Shown here piece after piece: positions 21,901-30,614 of a stretch of DNA of 64,000 nucleotides. Where the stretch lies: NCBI GenBank assembly GCA_037893225.1, contig JAZGUH010000085.1:1054001-1118000 (forward strand), in the 5' to 3' direction. The notes below the pieces were generated by a model, which searched no databases, was not told where the DNA came from, and saw only the letters and a program-made list of their open reading frames with translations. This DNA is from Hippasteria phrygiana (taxonomy: Eukaryota > Echinodermata > Asteroidea > Valvatida > Goniasteridae). Each line of letters opens with the position of its first letter. Within the stretch, counting starts at the first letter, position 1. Position numbers and translations under genes: made by a program.

Positions 21901-23049
21901 GGGTATACGCGTTAAAACTTCACTGGTCCACGAACTATACAACTGCGAATTTTGCAAAGCAATGGGGCGTGATCTAATATACAGATTAGACGTTCATTAG
22001 ACACATGCGCATCAGTGTTAACCAAATCACCATTCCCAACTGACTTGCATAGCCGTGATACACGCGGGGCATGGAAACATATACACCCGAGTAAACTGTC
22101 CTCCCACCCACCCACCAGCATAAGCAGCAGTAGACCACGGCACGTTTCACACCGCCGTGGCAAAAAGCAGGGTTGCACCTGCAAACGGCAAATTCAACGA
22201 AATGAAGAACACACTATGAAATAGAAACATCAGGATGGCTACAAAAGTATGTTGAATAGAATCAGATTTCTGTATGGTTGTGAGAGCTGGACACTAGGGG
22301 CTAGGGGTGTGCATTAACGGGTAGTACGGGAATCAGGTACCACGGGTACCCCGCAGGGTTGTAGTCGAGTCCCTGCAAGTCCTTTCACAAGTCCAGTTAA
22401 AAGTCCTTTCATAAAGCCAGTCACAAGTAACTCGATGAACAATGACAAAGGAATGCCTTTGTCAAAGCTCATTTGAAACGCTTGTGATTTGAATTAGGAT
22501 TGCGGGGTTTGTGAGGGACTTGTAGGGACTTGTGATGGACTCGACTACATCCTTGGTACCCGGGTACCCGTTCAAGAAAGCCAATCCTAAAAATTGAATC
22601 TCGGATATTGCTGTTCATATTGTTCGTAAAGGTCATAAGATGGAATATTGGGTTTGGCCCTTCACCGACGTATTTTTATAAACACTGTATACTCAGTGTT
22701 GTAAAAAATTCACAGTGTTTATAAAAATACGTCGGTGAAAGGCCAAAACCCAATATTGACAGCAAATTGTTTTAATAATGATTTCTCTCATACATTGTCC
22801 ACAGCAATGGCTAGCATAGGCGGGCTCTACACGTCAGTCGTGGTCAAATACACGGACAACATCATCAAGGGTTTCTCCACAGCCGTGTCCATCATACTGG
22901 CCGCCGTGGGCTCATTCTTCATATTCCGGAAGACGTTCGGAACACTATTTGTCATGGGCACGGGATTGGTCATATGCGCAGTCTACCTGTACAGCCTTCC
23001 AAAGCCCCCACCCCCTAAGCCTGTCACACAACCCAGGGAGACCGTCTAG
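14461..23049 (+). CDS. SLC35A1: CMP-sialic acid transporter-like gene (five exons in window; first exon not found)
   Basis: Gene span. The product is a multi-pass Golgi membrane antiporter of the SLC35A nucleotide-sugar transporter family; SLC35A1 exchanges cytosolic CMP-sialic acid for luminal CMP. Five exons (14461-14585, 15650-15862, 19257-19479, 21282-21458, 22805-23049) join in phase into 326 codons, against 337 for the human protein, so only about 10 N-terminal residues are missing. Family motifs seen in order: LRYT-like RYTRS, the NNLAFVALSNLDAATYQV helix, VLMLNKSLSKFQW, LCSGFAGVYFEKVLK, SLWIRNVQMY and GGLYTSVVVKYTDNI. The last is SLC35A1-like; A2 and A3 paralogues have VAVVVKYADNI there (from memory of the family). 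The C terminus is proline-rich and ends in Val, as in the human protein. The family is certain; the substrate is inferred. The gene is convergent with the SMURF gene, about 18 kb away. Confidence 0.93.
14748..14905. mobile_element. TTAACCCCTTG MITE in transporter intron
   Basis: TTAACCCCTTGCCACCGG at the left and CCGTACGCAAGAGGTTAA at the right, 158 bp. It includes TTTCAATCCATTATTGGGG and GCTTGGCTGCACAAC, the family core in reverse. Confidence 0.75.
14990..15060 (-). mobile_element. Decayed tRNA-like SINE unit
   Basis: GATTCGAACCTGTGACCTCC and GATTACCGTACCAG match the minus-strand tRNA-like units at 19875 and 33559, but the 5' half is lost. Confidence 0.5.
15305..15470 (+). mobile_element. 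Repeat with GAAAGCTTTGTTTGAAAAAG core, copy 1
   Basis: Matches 62150-62460 directly and 44040-44290 in reverse, through GAAAGCTTTGTTTGAAAAAG, CAAGAACAATA and GATTGAGTATGCACGGGAAT. The first part of the family element is missing here. Confidence 0.6.
15650..15862 (+). CDS. SLC35A1: SLC35A1-like exon (helices 2-3)
   Basis: 213 bases, 71 codons, phase 0 on both sides. Acceptor TTTTTGTCAG, donor CAG|GTATAA. It encodes VLLTEVSKLLISLILL, a hydrophilic loop, and the diagnostic helix CVPSIIYAIQNNLAFVALSN followed by LDAATYQ. NNLAF and SNLDAATYQV are among the best conserved segments of the SLC35A family. The donor is followed 65 bases later by a run of 32 G. Confidence 0.95.
15928..15959 (+). repeat. 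Run of 32 G
   Basis: An uninterrupted G run in the transporter's sense strand, 65 bases after a splice donor. It could form G-quadruplexes in the pre-mRNA. The exact length is likely to be uncertain in any assembly. Confidence 0.85.
15995..16160 (+). repeat. Dispersed repeat, AAGATTTCACCCTC family, copy 1
   Basis: Shares TCAAGCAGAAAAA, GCTTATTGAATGGTTGTA, AAGATTTCACCCTC and GGTGTAAAAATGAAAGTCAT with 48062-48250 in the same orientation. Confidence 0.7.
16161..16219. repeat. Hairpin, 23-bp arms
   Basis: AAAGTTTGACCGTTCCATTC pairs with GAATGGAACGGTCAATCTTT with one or two mismatches around a 13-base loop. The related repeat at 48250 lacks it. Confidence 0.8.
16524..18666. mobile_element. 2.1-kb TIR element with CCGTAATTTTCGG ends
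   Basis: Perfect 25-bp inverted ends (left starts CCGTAATTTTCGGAATATAG) flanked by TA on both sides. Inside both ends the word TATAAGCCGC recurs (about 16556, 16621, 18581, 18597, 18632). TA duplication suggests a Tc1/mariner-like or related superfamily. No transposase frame survives. It contains a perfect hairpin at 18119-18175 and a G run at 17192-17210. Confidence 0.75.
18119..18175. repeat. Perfect 28-bp hairpin with a 1-base loop
   Basis: AAGTTGTGTACGTATTAAAG starts the left arm; the right arm (18148-18175) is its exact complement. Such a near-contiguous perfect palindrome is unstable in DNA and must be recent or protected. Confidence 0.9.
19257..19479 (+). CDS. SLC35A1: SLC35A1-like exon (helices 4-6)
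   Basis: 223 bases. The acceptor follows a pyrimidine-rich stretch ending TTTCTCATCAAG; the donor is CTG|GTTAGT, one base into a Gly codon. It reads VSYQMKVITTAMFMVLMLNK, then SLSKFQW and a helix, a charged loop (ESATGSKADEAHYN), and ISCLCSGFAG. The segment TAMFMVLMLNKSLSKFQW matches the conserved substrate-path region of the family. The upstream intron (15863-19256) carries a 2.1-kb TIR element. Confidence 0.94.
19859..20060. mobile_element. Palindrome of two tRNA-like units
   Basis: A minus-strand tRNA-like unit (19875-19948) and a plus-strand one (about 19971-20044) form an inverted repeat with about 98-bp arms and a centre of about 6 bases; a single C/T difference was noticed. Each unit has a D-arm-like box (TAGCTCAGTTGGTAGAGC) and a T-arm box (GGTTCGAATCC), with acceptor GGCAAGA pairing to TCCTGCC. 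The anticodon-loop position 33 is C rather than T, so this is read as a SINE-type or foldback unit rather than a working tRNA gene. It lies in intron 19480-21281. Confidence 0.75.
20409..20572. mobile_element. Foldback MITE with C and G runs (copy 1)
   Basis: AGCACGATACGGGGGG at the left and CCCATACGTGCT at the right. The centre TTGTGTTGGTCATTGTGTTC and GGAATCTCAGG match the second copy at 25193-25318. A long C run lies at 20434-20451. Confidence 0.65.
20694..20912. mobile_element. TTAACCCCTTG MITE, full-length copy
   Basis: Left TTATCCCCTTGAGTAC (one change in TTAA), right CCGTACGCAAGGGGTTAA. It contains GGAGACGTCAGGGTGTC, GTTTGTGCAGTCAAGCGTAA and CAATGGATTGAAACTGCACA in the order seen at 7408-7696. 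Confidence 0.8.
21282..21458 (+). CDS. SLC35A1: SLC35A1-like exon (helix 7 region)
   Basis: 177 bases, phase 1 in and phase 1 out. Acceptor CTCCTTGCAG, donor TAG|GTGAGT. It encodes GVYFEKVLKGTSTSLWIRNV, QMYMFGILSGLVAVFS, a short polar stretch, and NYLVWLVV. GVYFEKVLK and SLWIRNVQMY are SLC35A signatures. The residues between them, GTSTSLW, resemble the SSDTSLW of the CMP-sialate transporter. Confidence 0.95.
21815..22300 (+). pseudogene. LINE reverse-transcriptase remnant
   Basis: Reads FFKYLGDIITEDTRGVAEV at 21812-21870 and, in another frame after 22230, NRIRFLYGCESWTLG. FKYLGxxITED and YGCExWTL are two neighbouring signatures of non-LTR retrotransposon reverse transcriptases. The stretch between them has frameshifts and stops. 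It lies in transporter intron 21459-22804 in the sense direction. Confidence 0.7.
22301..22640. mobile_element. GGGTACCCGGGTACC repeat interrupting the LINE remnant
   Basis: Starts GGGGCTAGGGGTGTGCAT. It includes CAGGTACCACGGGTACC and TTGGTACCCGGGTACCCG, then GAATCTCGGATATTGCTGTT and GTTCATATTGTTCGTAAAGG shared with 3730-3770 and 39950-39975. An inserted middle (about 22360-22545) has its own inverted sequence around AGTCCCTGCAAGTCC / GGGACTTGTAGGGACT. Confidence 0.55.
22644..22757. repeat. Foldback next to the last transporter exon
   Basis: Arms 22644-22688 and 22711-22757 with GACGTATTTTTATAAACACT in common, a few mismatches and a 22-base loop. It ends 47 bases before the exon start. In pre-mRNA it would place a long hairpin beside the 3' splice site. 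Confidence 0.85.
22805..23049 (+). CDS. SLC35A1: SLC35A1-like last exon and stop codon
   Basis: Acceptor CATTGTCCACAG. 245 bases: 2 bases complete an Ala codon, then 80 codons and TAG. It reads MASIGGLYTSVVVKYTDNII, KGFSTAVSIILAAVGS, two more hydrophobic segments ending VYLYSLPKP, and a proline-rich tail ending ETV. A 114-bp foldback ends only 47 bases before the exon, in the place where branch point and pyrimidine tract would be expected. Confidence 0.96.
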
Positions 23050-23149
23050 GTGCTATGTGCTGTCCTTGAACGGGTTAAGGTGGGCTCTTGCCGGAACAGA
23101 CACCAGTCAGCGGACAGTTTGTTTTGGCCCTCTTTGTCCGGTTTCCCCA

Positions 23150-23300
23150 AAAAAGCAAAATACTGTCGAAAAAGATCACCTGGCCAGTTGTCATACATAT
23201 GCGCATTCCTGCACATTCAATCCATTGTTTGCCTATTATGTGCGTTATGCTTGGCTGCACAACTTCGCATGGCATACCAGCCTCTCATTAACTTTGCGGT
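23150..23300 (-). mobile_element. Fragment of the GATTGAATATG MITE core in the transporter 3' region
   Basis: ATTCCTGCACATTCAATCCA and ATGCTTGGCTGCACAAC match cores at 14806-14850 and 44090-44120. It probably lies within the 3' UTR. Confidence 0.5.
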
Positions 23301-23477
23301 GTGCTGTTTTGTTAAGTAGGCCACCGTGGTGTAACACAGTGCTTGTGTATTGTCATGGCACACCGCAGTCGGACTGTGAGAAACCAGGGTAGTTTTTTCA
23401 TCAATGATTTTCAGACAAACTGCGCATTTTCAAGGGACGGTCATGTACATTATGGTTTTACTTTTTTGTTTGTTCAT

Positions 23478-23766
23478 ATGGCCCTGCTTAAACCAACAAT
23501 TTCCAACAAAACTGAAATGAGAAGCCTGCTAAATCCAACAGGAAATTGTTAGATTCTGCAGTGTACCACCTACACACAAGCCTCGGCATTTCGTAGCTAC
23601 CCTGCTGAATCCAACAAAATACAACAGGTATTTGTTTGTATGACCCCTGCCAAATCCAACAATATCCAACACACCATGTAGTTTGTGTTGACTGCTAAAT
23701 CCAACCGATTACAACAGCTTTTTACCATAATTAGATTTTGTTGGATTTAGCAGGGTTTAGGGTTAA
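23478..23766. mobile_element. TTAA telomere-like-end element (member 5)
   Basis: Left ATGGCCCTGCTTAAACC, then repeated TGCTAAATCCAAC and AATCCAACAAAATACAACAG words, ending GGATTTAGCAGGGTTTAGGG and TTAA. Very similar to members at 9195 and, in reverse, 41261. Confidence 0.75.
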
Positions 23767-23942
23767 TGATCTTTCCAACCATAGCAACTTTCAGAGTAAT
23801 GCGTTCCTGTTATTACAAAGACCGTCCAATCCACTGGAGTTTGTTGACGAGCGATTGACCTGAACATGGATTTTATTTGGAGTGTGTTTGCATCGATAGC
23901 TCTCAAATACCAACGTGTAACTTTTTTGGGTTAGCTATGCAG

Positions 23943-24182
23943 GGGGCCAATTTCATAAAGCTGTTCAGCACAAATTTGCTTAGCATGCAAATGCTTCCTT
24001 GATAAAAACTGGATTACCAACCAGATTTCCATGTGTGGAATATTGCTTTTGACTGGTATTCAGCTGTTGTTTGCTTAGCATGAAAATTACATGGACTTTT
24101 GGCTGGTAACCTGTTTTTACTAAGCAAGACATCTTCATGCTAAGCAAATTTTTGTACTGAACAGCTCTATGAAATTGGCCCC
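23943..24182. mobile_element. MITE with GGGGCCAATTTCA ends (copy 1)
   Basis: Starts GGGGCCAATTTCATAAAGCT and ends AGCTCTATGAAATTGGCCCC. Inside, GCTTAGCATG and its complement occur several times. Copies or fragments are at 38975-39168, 43008-43160, 57974-58218 and 60167-60345. Confidence 0.8.
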
Positions 24183-24649
24183 TGGTAGAAGACAAAGTGT
24201 TGCATTCATGAATTCCTGTATTTTTGTGGTTTTGGAAAAGAGGTAAGTGGAAATGACAATTCAAACTAAATTGCGGAAATTAGTGGTCTTGTGTTTTTCT
24301 TTTCAACCTTGCAACCTTTTTTGGGGCTTTATTGAAAATGGTGAGCTCTACAGACTCTTAAACCAGGGTATTACTTGTAGTTGAAAAGTCAATAATAGTT
24401 TTTCGGATGGTTCATGTACTGAGAAAAAAGCTTGGTAATTAGGCTTTTGTATTCATACACTTCATGAATAATGTGCACAGGATTTCTCAAAAATATTGGG
24501 AAATGTTTGGGTTTGGTTATTTGTGACACTCCTGTAGATTCCTACATATTCACTCTAAAACCCTCGGATGTGATTTTAAAAAGGTAATATACAACATTTG
24601 CAAACTTAAAAAAATTAATCGAATTGTTATGAAATACCTTACTTTGACT

Positions 24650-25055
24650 AAGTAAATACATGTAATAGTCTCAAGCATCCTGTAAAATCATGGTGCCTGG
24701 TGTGCCGTCATTTTCAAGAAAAGTGAACATTTTGTATCAATTTCCAGCAATTGTCGGCCGACAATTGTTGGAAATAGTGTACTTCCCCGACCTGATAATT
24801 GCCCGACGTCTATAAACGGCTCCGTTTTGTCTGAAGTAAGGTCAGGGAACCAGACGACAAAAACCGCATTTTGTTGTCTGTTTTTCCAGCATCTATGAAC
24901 ACAAAACTTTGAGCTGCAGGTCACTGTTTCAGTATTTGCGATAAAATACTTACCCCTAAATCCATTTATTTCTGAAAAATTACAGCAAAAGAAAATGTTG
25001 TTCACTATCTTTAACAATCGGAGTCCAAAAATCACATTGTACCTTTTTGTCAAGA
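24650..25055 (+). mobile_element. CAAGCATCCTGTAAAATCATGG repeat, copy 1
   Basis: Shares the blocks CATCCTGTRAAATSATGG, TGTGCYGTCRTTTTMAA and ATCCATTTATTTCTGAAAAT with 38120-38650 (same orientation) and 50690-51060 (reverse). A small hairpin AACGATTGT-type stem is in the middle of the second copy. Confidence 0.65.
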
Positions 25056-25192
25056 TGGGGCAATAGTTTACGGGCTTCAGATGTTATTTTTAATATAGTA
25101 GGATGTGATTTTGGGGTCCAATGTTACTCTCGCGGTAGTCCGAGGGGAGGGCTTGGGCTACATTTAAGTCTCGGGCTTCATTTGCATTTGAA

Positions 25193-25318
25193 GCAAGATA
25201 TGGGACAGAGGGAAACACACCCCCCCCCTTCTTTTTGTTGGTTATTGTGTTCCTGGAATCTCAGGAATTCCTTTCAGACAAGGGGGGGGGGGGGGTACCC
25301 CTTGGTCCCATATCTTGC
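25193..25318. mobile_element. Foldback MITE with C and G runs (copy 2)
   Basis: CAAGATATGGGAC at the left and GTCCCATATCTTG at the right. Between them a C run (25219-25227) and a G run of 14 (about 25281-25294), placed symmetrically so they would pair in the hairpin. Confidence 0.8.
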
Positions 25319-25377
25319 TGGGTATATTCATTTGGGTACCCAGCACAGTGTGGTGTTTCTCTCTACCATATTTAGTA

Positions 25378-25753
25378 TAGGGCTGTTCATTTTCGAATAA
25401 TTTAGTATTCAAATATTCGAAACTTGGTTTGACCGAATATTTGAATATTTGATACTCGCTGATCAAGTTTTTCAGTGCATGCCGCACCGGTAAAAAAAAA
25501 ACATTGCACGTAAAAGCACGCCGGTGTTTTACGTATGACAATTGATATTATGGACCGTTTGAACAGCATTTTTTTTGCATGCCCCTGTTGTATCAAGGGT
25601 TTTACGGACGGGAACAATAAACCTCTGTCCACAAAAAGTTACGATTGACAAAAATGCGGCATTTGACACTGCTAAGCGTCGTATCTGTATGTCCATATAC
25701 ATGTATATCTTTTCGAATATTCGCTTGACGATCGTATATTCGAGACAGCCCTA
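25378..25753. mobile_element. hAT-like MITE with 8-bp target duplication
   Basis: Element TAGGGCTGTTC...GACAGCCCTA, 376 bp, flanked by exact ATTTAGTA copies at 25370-25377 and 25754-25761. Subterminal GAATATTTGAATATT-type words are on both sides. 8-bp duplications and GGGCTG-type ends are the hAT pattern. No coding part. Confidence 0.85.
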
Positions 25754-26126
25754 ATTTAGTATGACCTAAACAGGCCAAATGTGTGGATACATTTATATCA
25801 TGACCAGTCTCTGTAATACTCAGTTTCACAGAGTTTTATCAAATAATGTGATTTAATTTTTAAAAGATTTACACTCAGAACTAACACATTCATGATTACT
25901 TTAGCGCTTTAATCATTTATATACTGCTCTATAAAGGAGTCAACTCGGCAGAGCTACTTTTGACAGGTCCTTTAACGTGACTTAATGCAGTGGAAATCAA
26001 TGGCAACTCCATATTTTCACCCATGAAGGGGTTCCATTCTAGCCTCCCTTGTGTCAAGAGGTCTGGGAAACTCGGACTGTGACTATTTTCAGTGTATTCT
26101 AGTATTTCATTGATTTTTTAACTATA

Positions 26127-26765
26127 GTACTATGTGTACAAAAAAAAAACATGTCCTACTTTTGATCCTAAATAACTGTTTACCAATGGAATTAAACCAG
26201 ATCATGTAAACAAGGCATGACAAATTTTTATGGAGCGAATTTCATCAGCTTTGTGCAAGAGAGTGAGATTTAAACGCCATACGAAAAAAAAATACTCACT
26301 TTCAGAATCTGCCACTTTTGACGTGGCGTCCTCCGATGTCAAAACAGCACTGGAGACGGTGTGACTTCGTCTTATAGGGCTATCTCAAGGAATTAGTCTG
26401 CCAGACTTCCCTTTGCAACTCTTGATGTGTTGCGCCAAACGATCGAGGAGGCGTGCAATGACATCAGGGGTGATCCTGCATTCCTTCAGAAGCTTTCCGC
26501 CGCGCAGCGCACGCCTTCCGCCACCGTCTCCAGCGCTGTATCGACATTGGAGGACGCAAAGTCGGAAGTGGCAGATTCTAAAAGCTAGCATTTTTTTCGT
26601 ATGGCGTTTAAAATCTCACCCTCTTGCACAAAGCTGATGAAATTCGCTCCATAGAATTTGTCATGCCTTGTTTACATGATCTGAAATTTTGGTTTAATTC
26701 CATTGGTAAACGACAGTTATTTATAATCAGAAGTAGGACATGTTTTTTTTTCGGACACGTAGTAG
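26127..26765. mobile_element. 640-bp foldback with about 240-bp arms
   Basis: Left arm 26127-26362 and right arm 26522-26765 are inverted copies with scattered substitutions; both include AAACATGTCCTACTT, GAGCGAATTTCATCAGCTTT and TCACTTTCAGAATCTGCCAC-type blocks. The unique middle and the inner right arm hold a 60-codon open reading frame (see next entry). Confidence 0.85.
26396..26587 (+). pseudogene. Protein-like open frame inside the foldback
   Basis: The frame reads SARLPFATLDVLRQTIEEAC, NDIRGDPAFLQKLSAAQRTP, SATVSSAVSTLEDAKSEVAD, SKS and a stop. It has no ATG, so it is not a complete gene. The composition is protein-like (amphipathic, Ala/Glu/Ser-rich) and the C-terminal 20 codons are also readable, with substitutions, from the opposite arm. 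It could be a captured host or transposon exon. I do not recognise the family. Confidence 0.35.
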
Positions 26766-28070
26766 ATTCAACCTTGTTTGCCCACACTACATTACTGTGG
26801 AGGAAGGAGCTCTAATGTATGAGGGGCCAAAAAGTCAACAAATCATCGATTTGGAAAATCCTCTTATACTGAAAAGAGTGAGGTAATTAGTTCAGTGGCC
26901 TGCGTGGGATGAAACAAGTGCAGACAAATCCTATTGTGATGGGCTTTCCAGTACCACTGATTATTGCAGTGATGTCTCCTATTTTATACAATCCAGGTTG
27001 AATCTACTGTGGCACCGTTTTCCATTGATTGAACCAAATTGAGGTGAATTGTTTTGTTTTTGTGAAACTGCCCAGTTTTCGTTTTCTTTGTATTTCCTTA
27101 AAAGGAACCTTACGTGAAGTTGTGCCATGTCAAACTTAAAAAGTAAAATGTTACATCTACTGGCAAAATCTTGACCACGACGACAATAATTATAAAATTC
27201 ACAATTTGCACACAGTCTAGTCCCCAACTGTTGTCAATGTCAGGAAAATACACTCTTTGCTTTCCAATTTGTGTCACAATTTGTACATTTACTCACGTTG
27301 AATTCGACTTTCCTGCCATGTTTACGTTTTTAGCTAGCCGGTGAGGTCATTACACCCGGGCAGCCACCAGAGACCCGCTTGCTAACTGGGGTACTATACA
27401 TTGGGGCATACACGAGTATCGCGTTCTTATGACTAATCGAACAGTCTCGTGTAAGTTTCACTTTACGTCCAAGCTAATCGAACATGTACAAAATTTCCAA
27501 ATTGATGATGTAATCTTTATGATTTTCTTGCGTTAATACCTGTGTAGACATATCTACTTTGTGTGTATTTTGCCGATGAAGTCGTTATATTTTAAATGTG
27601 TACAATTTTTACCTTAATAGTGTTAAAACGTGCATTTATGTGCTGTGTCTACGCTCTGAAAGTTTCAATTTAATGTAACGATAACGGAACTATTTTTGAA
27701 CAAAACAAAAACACTCTAACGTGCACTGTGTTTGGTTTTCCTAATGTATTATGTGCTGTGCGAAGATTGATATACATCAATACTGGAATTTGGAGTGTCC
27801 CCCTCCTAATTCAACATCTGAAACTTATTGGCTGATCTTTGGGTGGAATCTCTCATTGGAAAACTTATCCGATACCAACAGACGAATTCATATTAACCCC
27901 GTCTGCACACAAAGCAAGGCAGCTCAGTGCATGCAGTGCTTAAATACAGTGCTATTCAACAAGTCTATTCATTCGTGTGGAAATCACTGCAAATGACAGT
28001 GTATGCGCGGACGGTCAGTATGGTCAATAGGCACAAGTTCATTACTTCAAAATCGTCCAATTTCATTCCT
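26766..28070. other. No gene seen
   Basis: AT-rich, no long frames with family resemblance, no transposon ends recognised. Confidence 0.45.
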
Positions 28071-28394
28071 AAAACCCCTTGCGTACGTACGGAAGCGTAT
28101 TTAGGACATGGCCAAAACAAAATTTCCCGCCCACTGTTTCGCCCGGGCGGATTAGTATTTCGCCCATATGCTAACGGGTTGGGCGAAATACTAATCTGCC
28201 CAGGCCATGTCCTAAATACGCTTCCGTACGTACGGATGACGCCTGTGGCCGCCGTTTGTGCAGTTTCAATCCATTGTTGGAGTATTGTTTATGATACGCT
28301 TGACTGCACAAACATAGTAGCGGTTCGATTTTGCTGCCAGAACCGCCGCGACACCCCGACGTCTCCCGTAAAATACCGTGCCCAAGGGGTTTTA
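28071..28394. mobile_element. TTAACCCCTTG-family MITE, host of a nested insertion
   Basis: Ends are AAAACCCCTTGCGTACG and CCCAAGGGGTTTT, here in reverse relative to 20694-20912. The core TGCAGTTTCAATCCATTGTT and GGAGACGTCGGGGTGTC complement follow the nested element. Confidence 0.8.
28088..28228. mobile_element. 141-bp MITE nested in a MITE, CGTACG duplication
   Basis: 26-bp inverted ends starting TACGGAAGCGTATTTAGGAC, flanked by CGTACG at 28082-28087 and 28229-28234. Removing the element plus one CGTACG restores the host MITE end as seen at 7696 and 20912. A second inverted pair with GATTAGTATTTCGCCC lies inside. Confidence 0.85.
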
Positions 28395-28850
28395 ATCGAC
28401 AATGATGTTCAACTATTCCATAGAACAATGACTCGAATAAACTTGCCTACATTAGATTGTTTTACCGTGCATAAATTGCGCACGAATGAACATTAGTTGT
28501 TTACTTAGCCTCACCGATTCAATGGTGCCATTTCGATGTGAAATTGGCCTATACAATACCTATTCGATTTGAAAATTATTTATTATGGTTCACATGTACA
28601 TATTTTGATTTCGAGCAATTTGTCCTGTACCTGTACTTCAAATGTACCTTGGGAAATTGGGTCCATTTCTTTATTGTAAATATATAATTACTGAATTCAT
28701 GGTTGCTGTACAATAACTGTCACTGTTCATTGCTAGAAATAAATATCAAACAGCTTTATTGTTCTAAATTTTGTTGTGCTTTTTCAAATGAGTTATCCTA
28801 ATTGCCTCCTGCGCCCACCCTTCCTAAAAACAAAAGTTGACACACTGGCA

Positions 28851-28938
28851 CTATGAACATCTAACAAAAGAAAACCCACGTAGTCCTTTGTTTGTAACAA
28901 AGGACTGCAGTGGGTTTTCTTTTGTTAGATGTTCATAG
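28851..28938. repeat. 88-bp near-perfect hairpin
   Basis: Left arm CTATGAACATCTAACAAAAG and on; right arm its complement for 29 bp, then an inner AGTCCTTTG / CAAAGGACT stem. Only about 3 bases at the base of the inner stem do not pair. Confidence 0.85.
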
Positions 28939-29473
28939 TGTGGGTGTCCCCCAAAAAAAGTTGTGCAAGCCGATATCGTTGATGTACTTTCCTACAATTT
29001 GGGTCAATTTAATATAATAAATTACTGTTTATCGCTTCCGAAACACTATTTTTACAACTTTTACCATATTTAAGTATATGGCTAATTAAATTAGACAAAT
29101 TAATTAACAAGCTCGTCAACACGAAGGACATTGTTTTTAAAGTGTAGCTCAGCAACCACAGCACTTGTTTAATCAAAATTACGATGCGAGAAAAACGCAT
29201 TTGAAAATGGTATTTTTAGATGGTATTTATTTTGTTGTTCTTATTCCCCATTTCTTACAAATATCAGCCTCGAAACATGGAGTTGATATAGTGAAAATAT
29301 AAGATCCAAATGTGTGTGTTTAGAATCAAAATTGAACAACTGGGGGGAAAATGAGATGTTTTCATGGTAATTGTAGGAAAGTGCCTTCAATTTCTAAGAA
29401 AGCATCACACGGTGTTATATTGCCGTAGGCCTGTACTTTACGGCGTTATATGACCGTCTTATTGCGTTTTATA

Positions 29474-29608
29474 CAAAACCTGAATAAATTCCCCCCCCCC
29501 CCATCTGATTGGTGCATTGAATTATTCGCGCGACCGCACCGCAAAAAAAAAGTTTTTTTCAGCGGTCACACCATCGGTCGCGCTCTGACCATAAGGATTT
29601 ATTCAGGT
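29474..29608. mobile_element. Foldback with C run
   Basis: AACCTGAATAAATT before a run of 13-14 C and GGATTTATTCAGGTTT at the far end. An inner pair GCGCGACCG / CGGTCGCGC surrounds an A/T run. The neighbouring 29788-29848 has another C run between GTTCAAGGC and GCCTTGAAC. Confidence 0.65.
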
Positions 29609-30406
29609 TTCACGTTCGTGCAATGCAAAGAATAATTTAATTCGGTGACAGATGGAATTTTCATTCCACATTGCATAGGCTATCTGTCACCTCGTGAAAT
29701 TATCCTTACCATCGCACTCGCAAACATTCACTATTTGTATAATATCGCCGTTCATTACTGCGTTATATTATATTGGCAGTGTTCATAATAACGTTCAAGG
29801 CCCCCCCCCCCCCCCCCGAACGCAGCAGATCGAGTAATATGCCTTGAACCATCTATATGTATGTCGATATCACACTATACAGCTTTTTAATCAAGACCTA
29901 TTCTGCTTTACATATTCTTTTACCCTACTTAATATTCATTTATGCAGTAATTCGCATAAATTAACAAAGGTCTTAATAAGGCCCCACACGACTGATACCT
30001 ACATGTACATCTTCAGATTCATCTTAATCCAACGAGAAAGTGTCGAAGACCCTATACGCTTGTAGTGTGGAGCAGTTTCAGTGGCGTATCCGGGGGTGGG
30101 ATGAAGGGGGAGGGGGAAGTTGCCGTACTCTGACCAAAAACTCCGACTCGAATTTTTGGCCTATGACTCTGTCGTCAATGTACTCGGACTCGGCCCGTAC
30201 TCGGCTCTAAATATACTCGATGAACTCGGATTGTAGGATTCCACTCTGACACTGGTTGTCAATTTTTAAATGAACACATGGACGTCGTAATTTTTGACGC
30301 ATCAGTAATCGGGCTTTTTGGGCGTTCGCGTACTGCAAATTAGCGGGCCACCAACTTAAATCAGCCTTAGATTGGTCAGATAATGACATTCTTCCCTCCT
30401 GTTACA

Positions 30407-30614
30407 ACTGATAATGTAGTAACCGACGGATAATGTATCACCAACCGATAATGTATCACAAATTGACTGATAGTGTAGTAGAATTTCTATCCGATAATGT
30501 ATCACGTGTCGACGGATAATGTAGTAGGAAAAAACTCTAACCGATAATGTATCATCACAGAACGGATACTGTATCAACCGATAACGTATCAAGAAATCAA
30601 CCAATAGTGTATCA
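30407..30614 (+). repeat. Array of ten CCGATAATGTATCA words, about 21 bp apart
   Basis: GATA cores start at 30410, 30429, 30447, 30469, 30493, 30515, 30543, 30565, 30580 and 30603 (spacings 19, 18, 22, 24, 22, 28, 22, 15, 23). The words are conserved (GATAATGTATCA or GATAATGTAGTA) while the spacers are not alike. That is unlike a decayed tandem repeat, where spacers would share sequence. The words are all in the same orientation. Confidence 0.8.
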
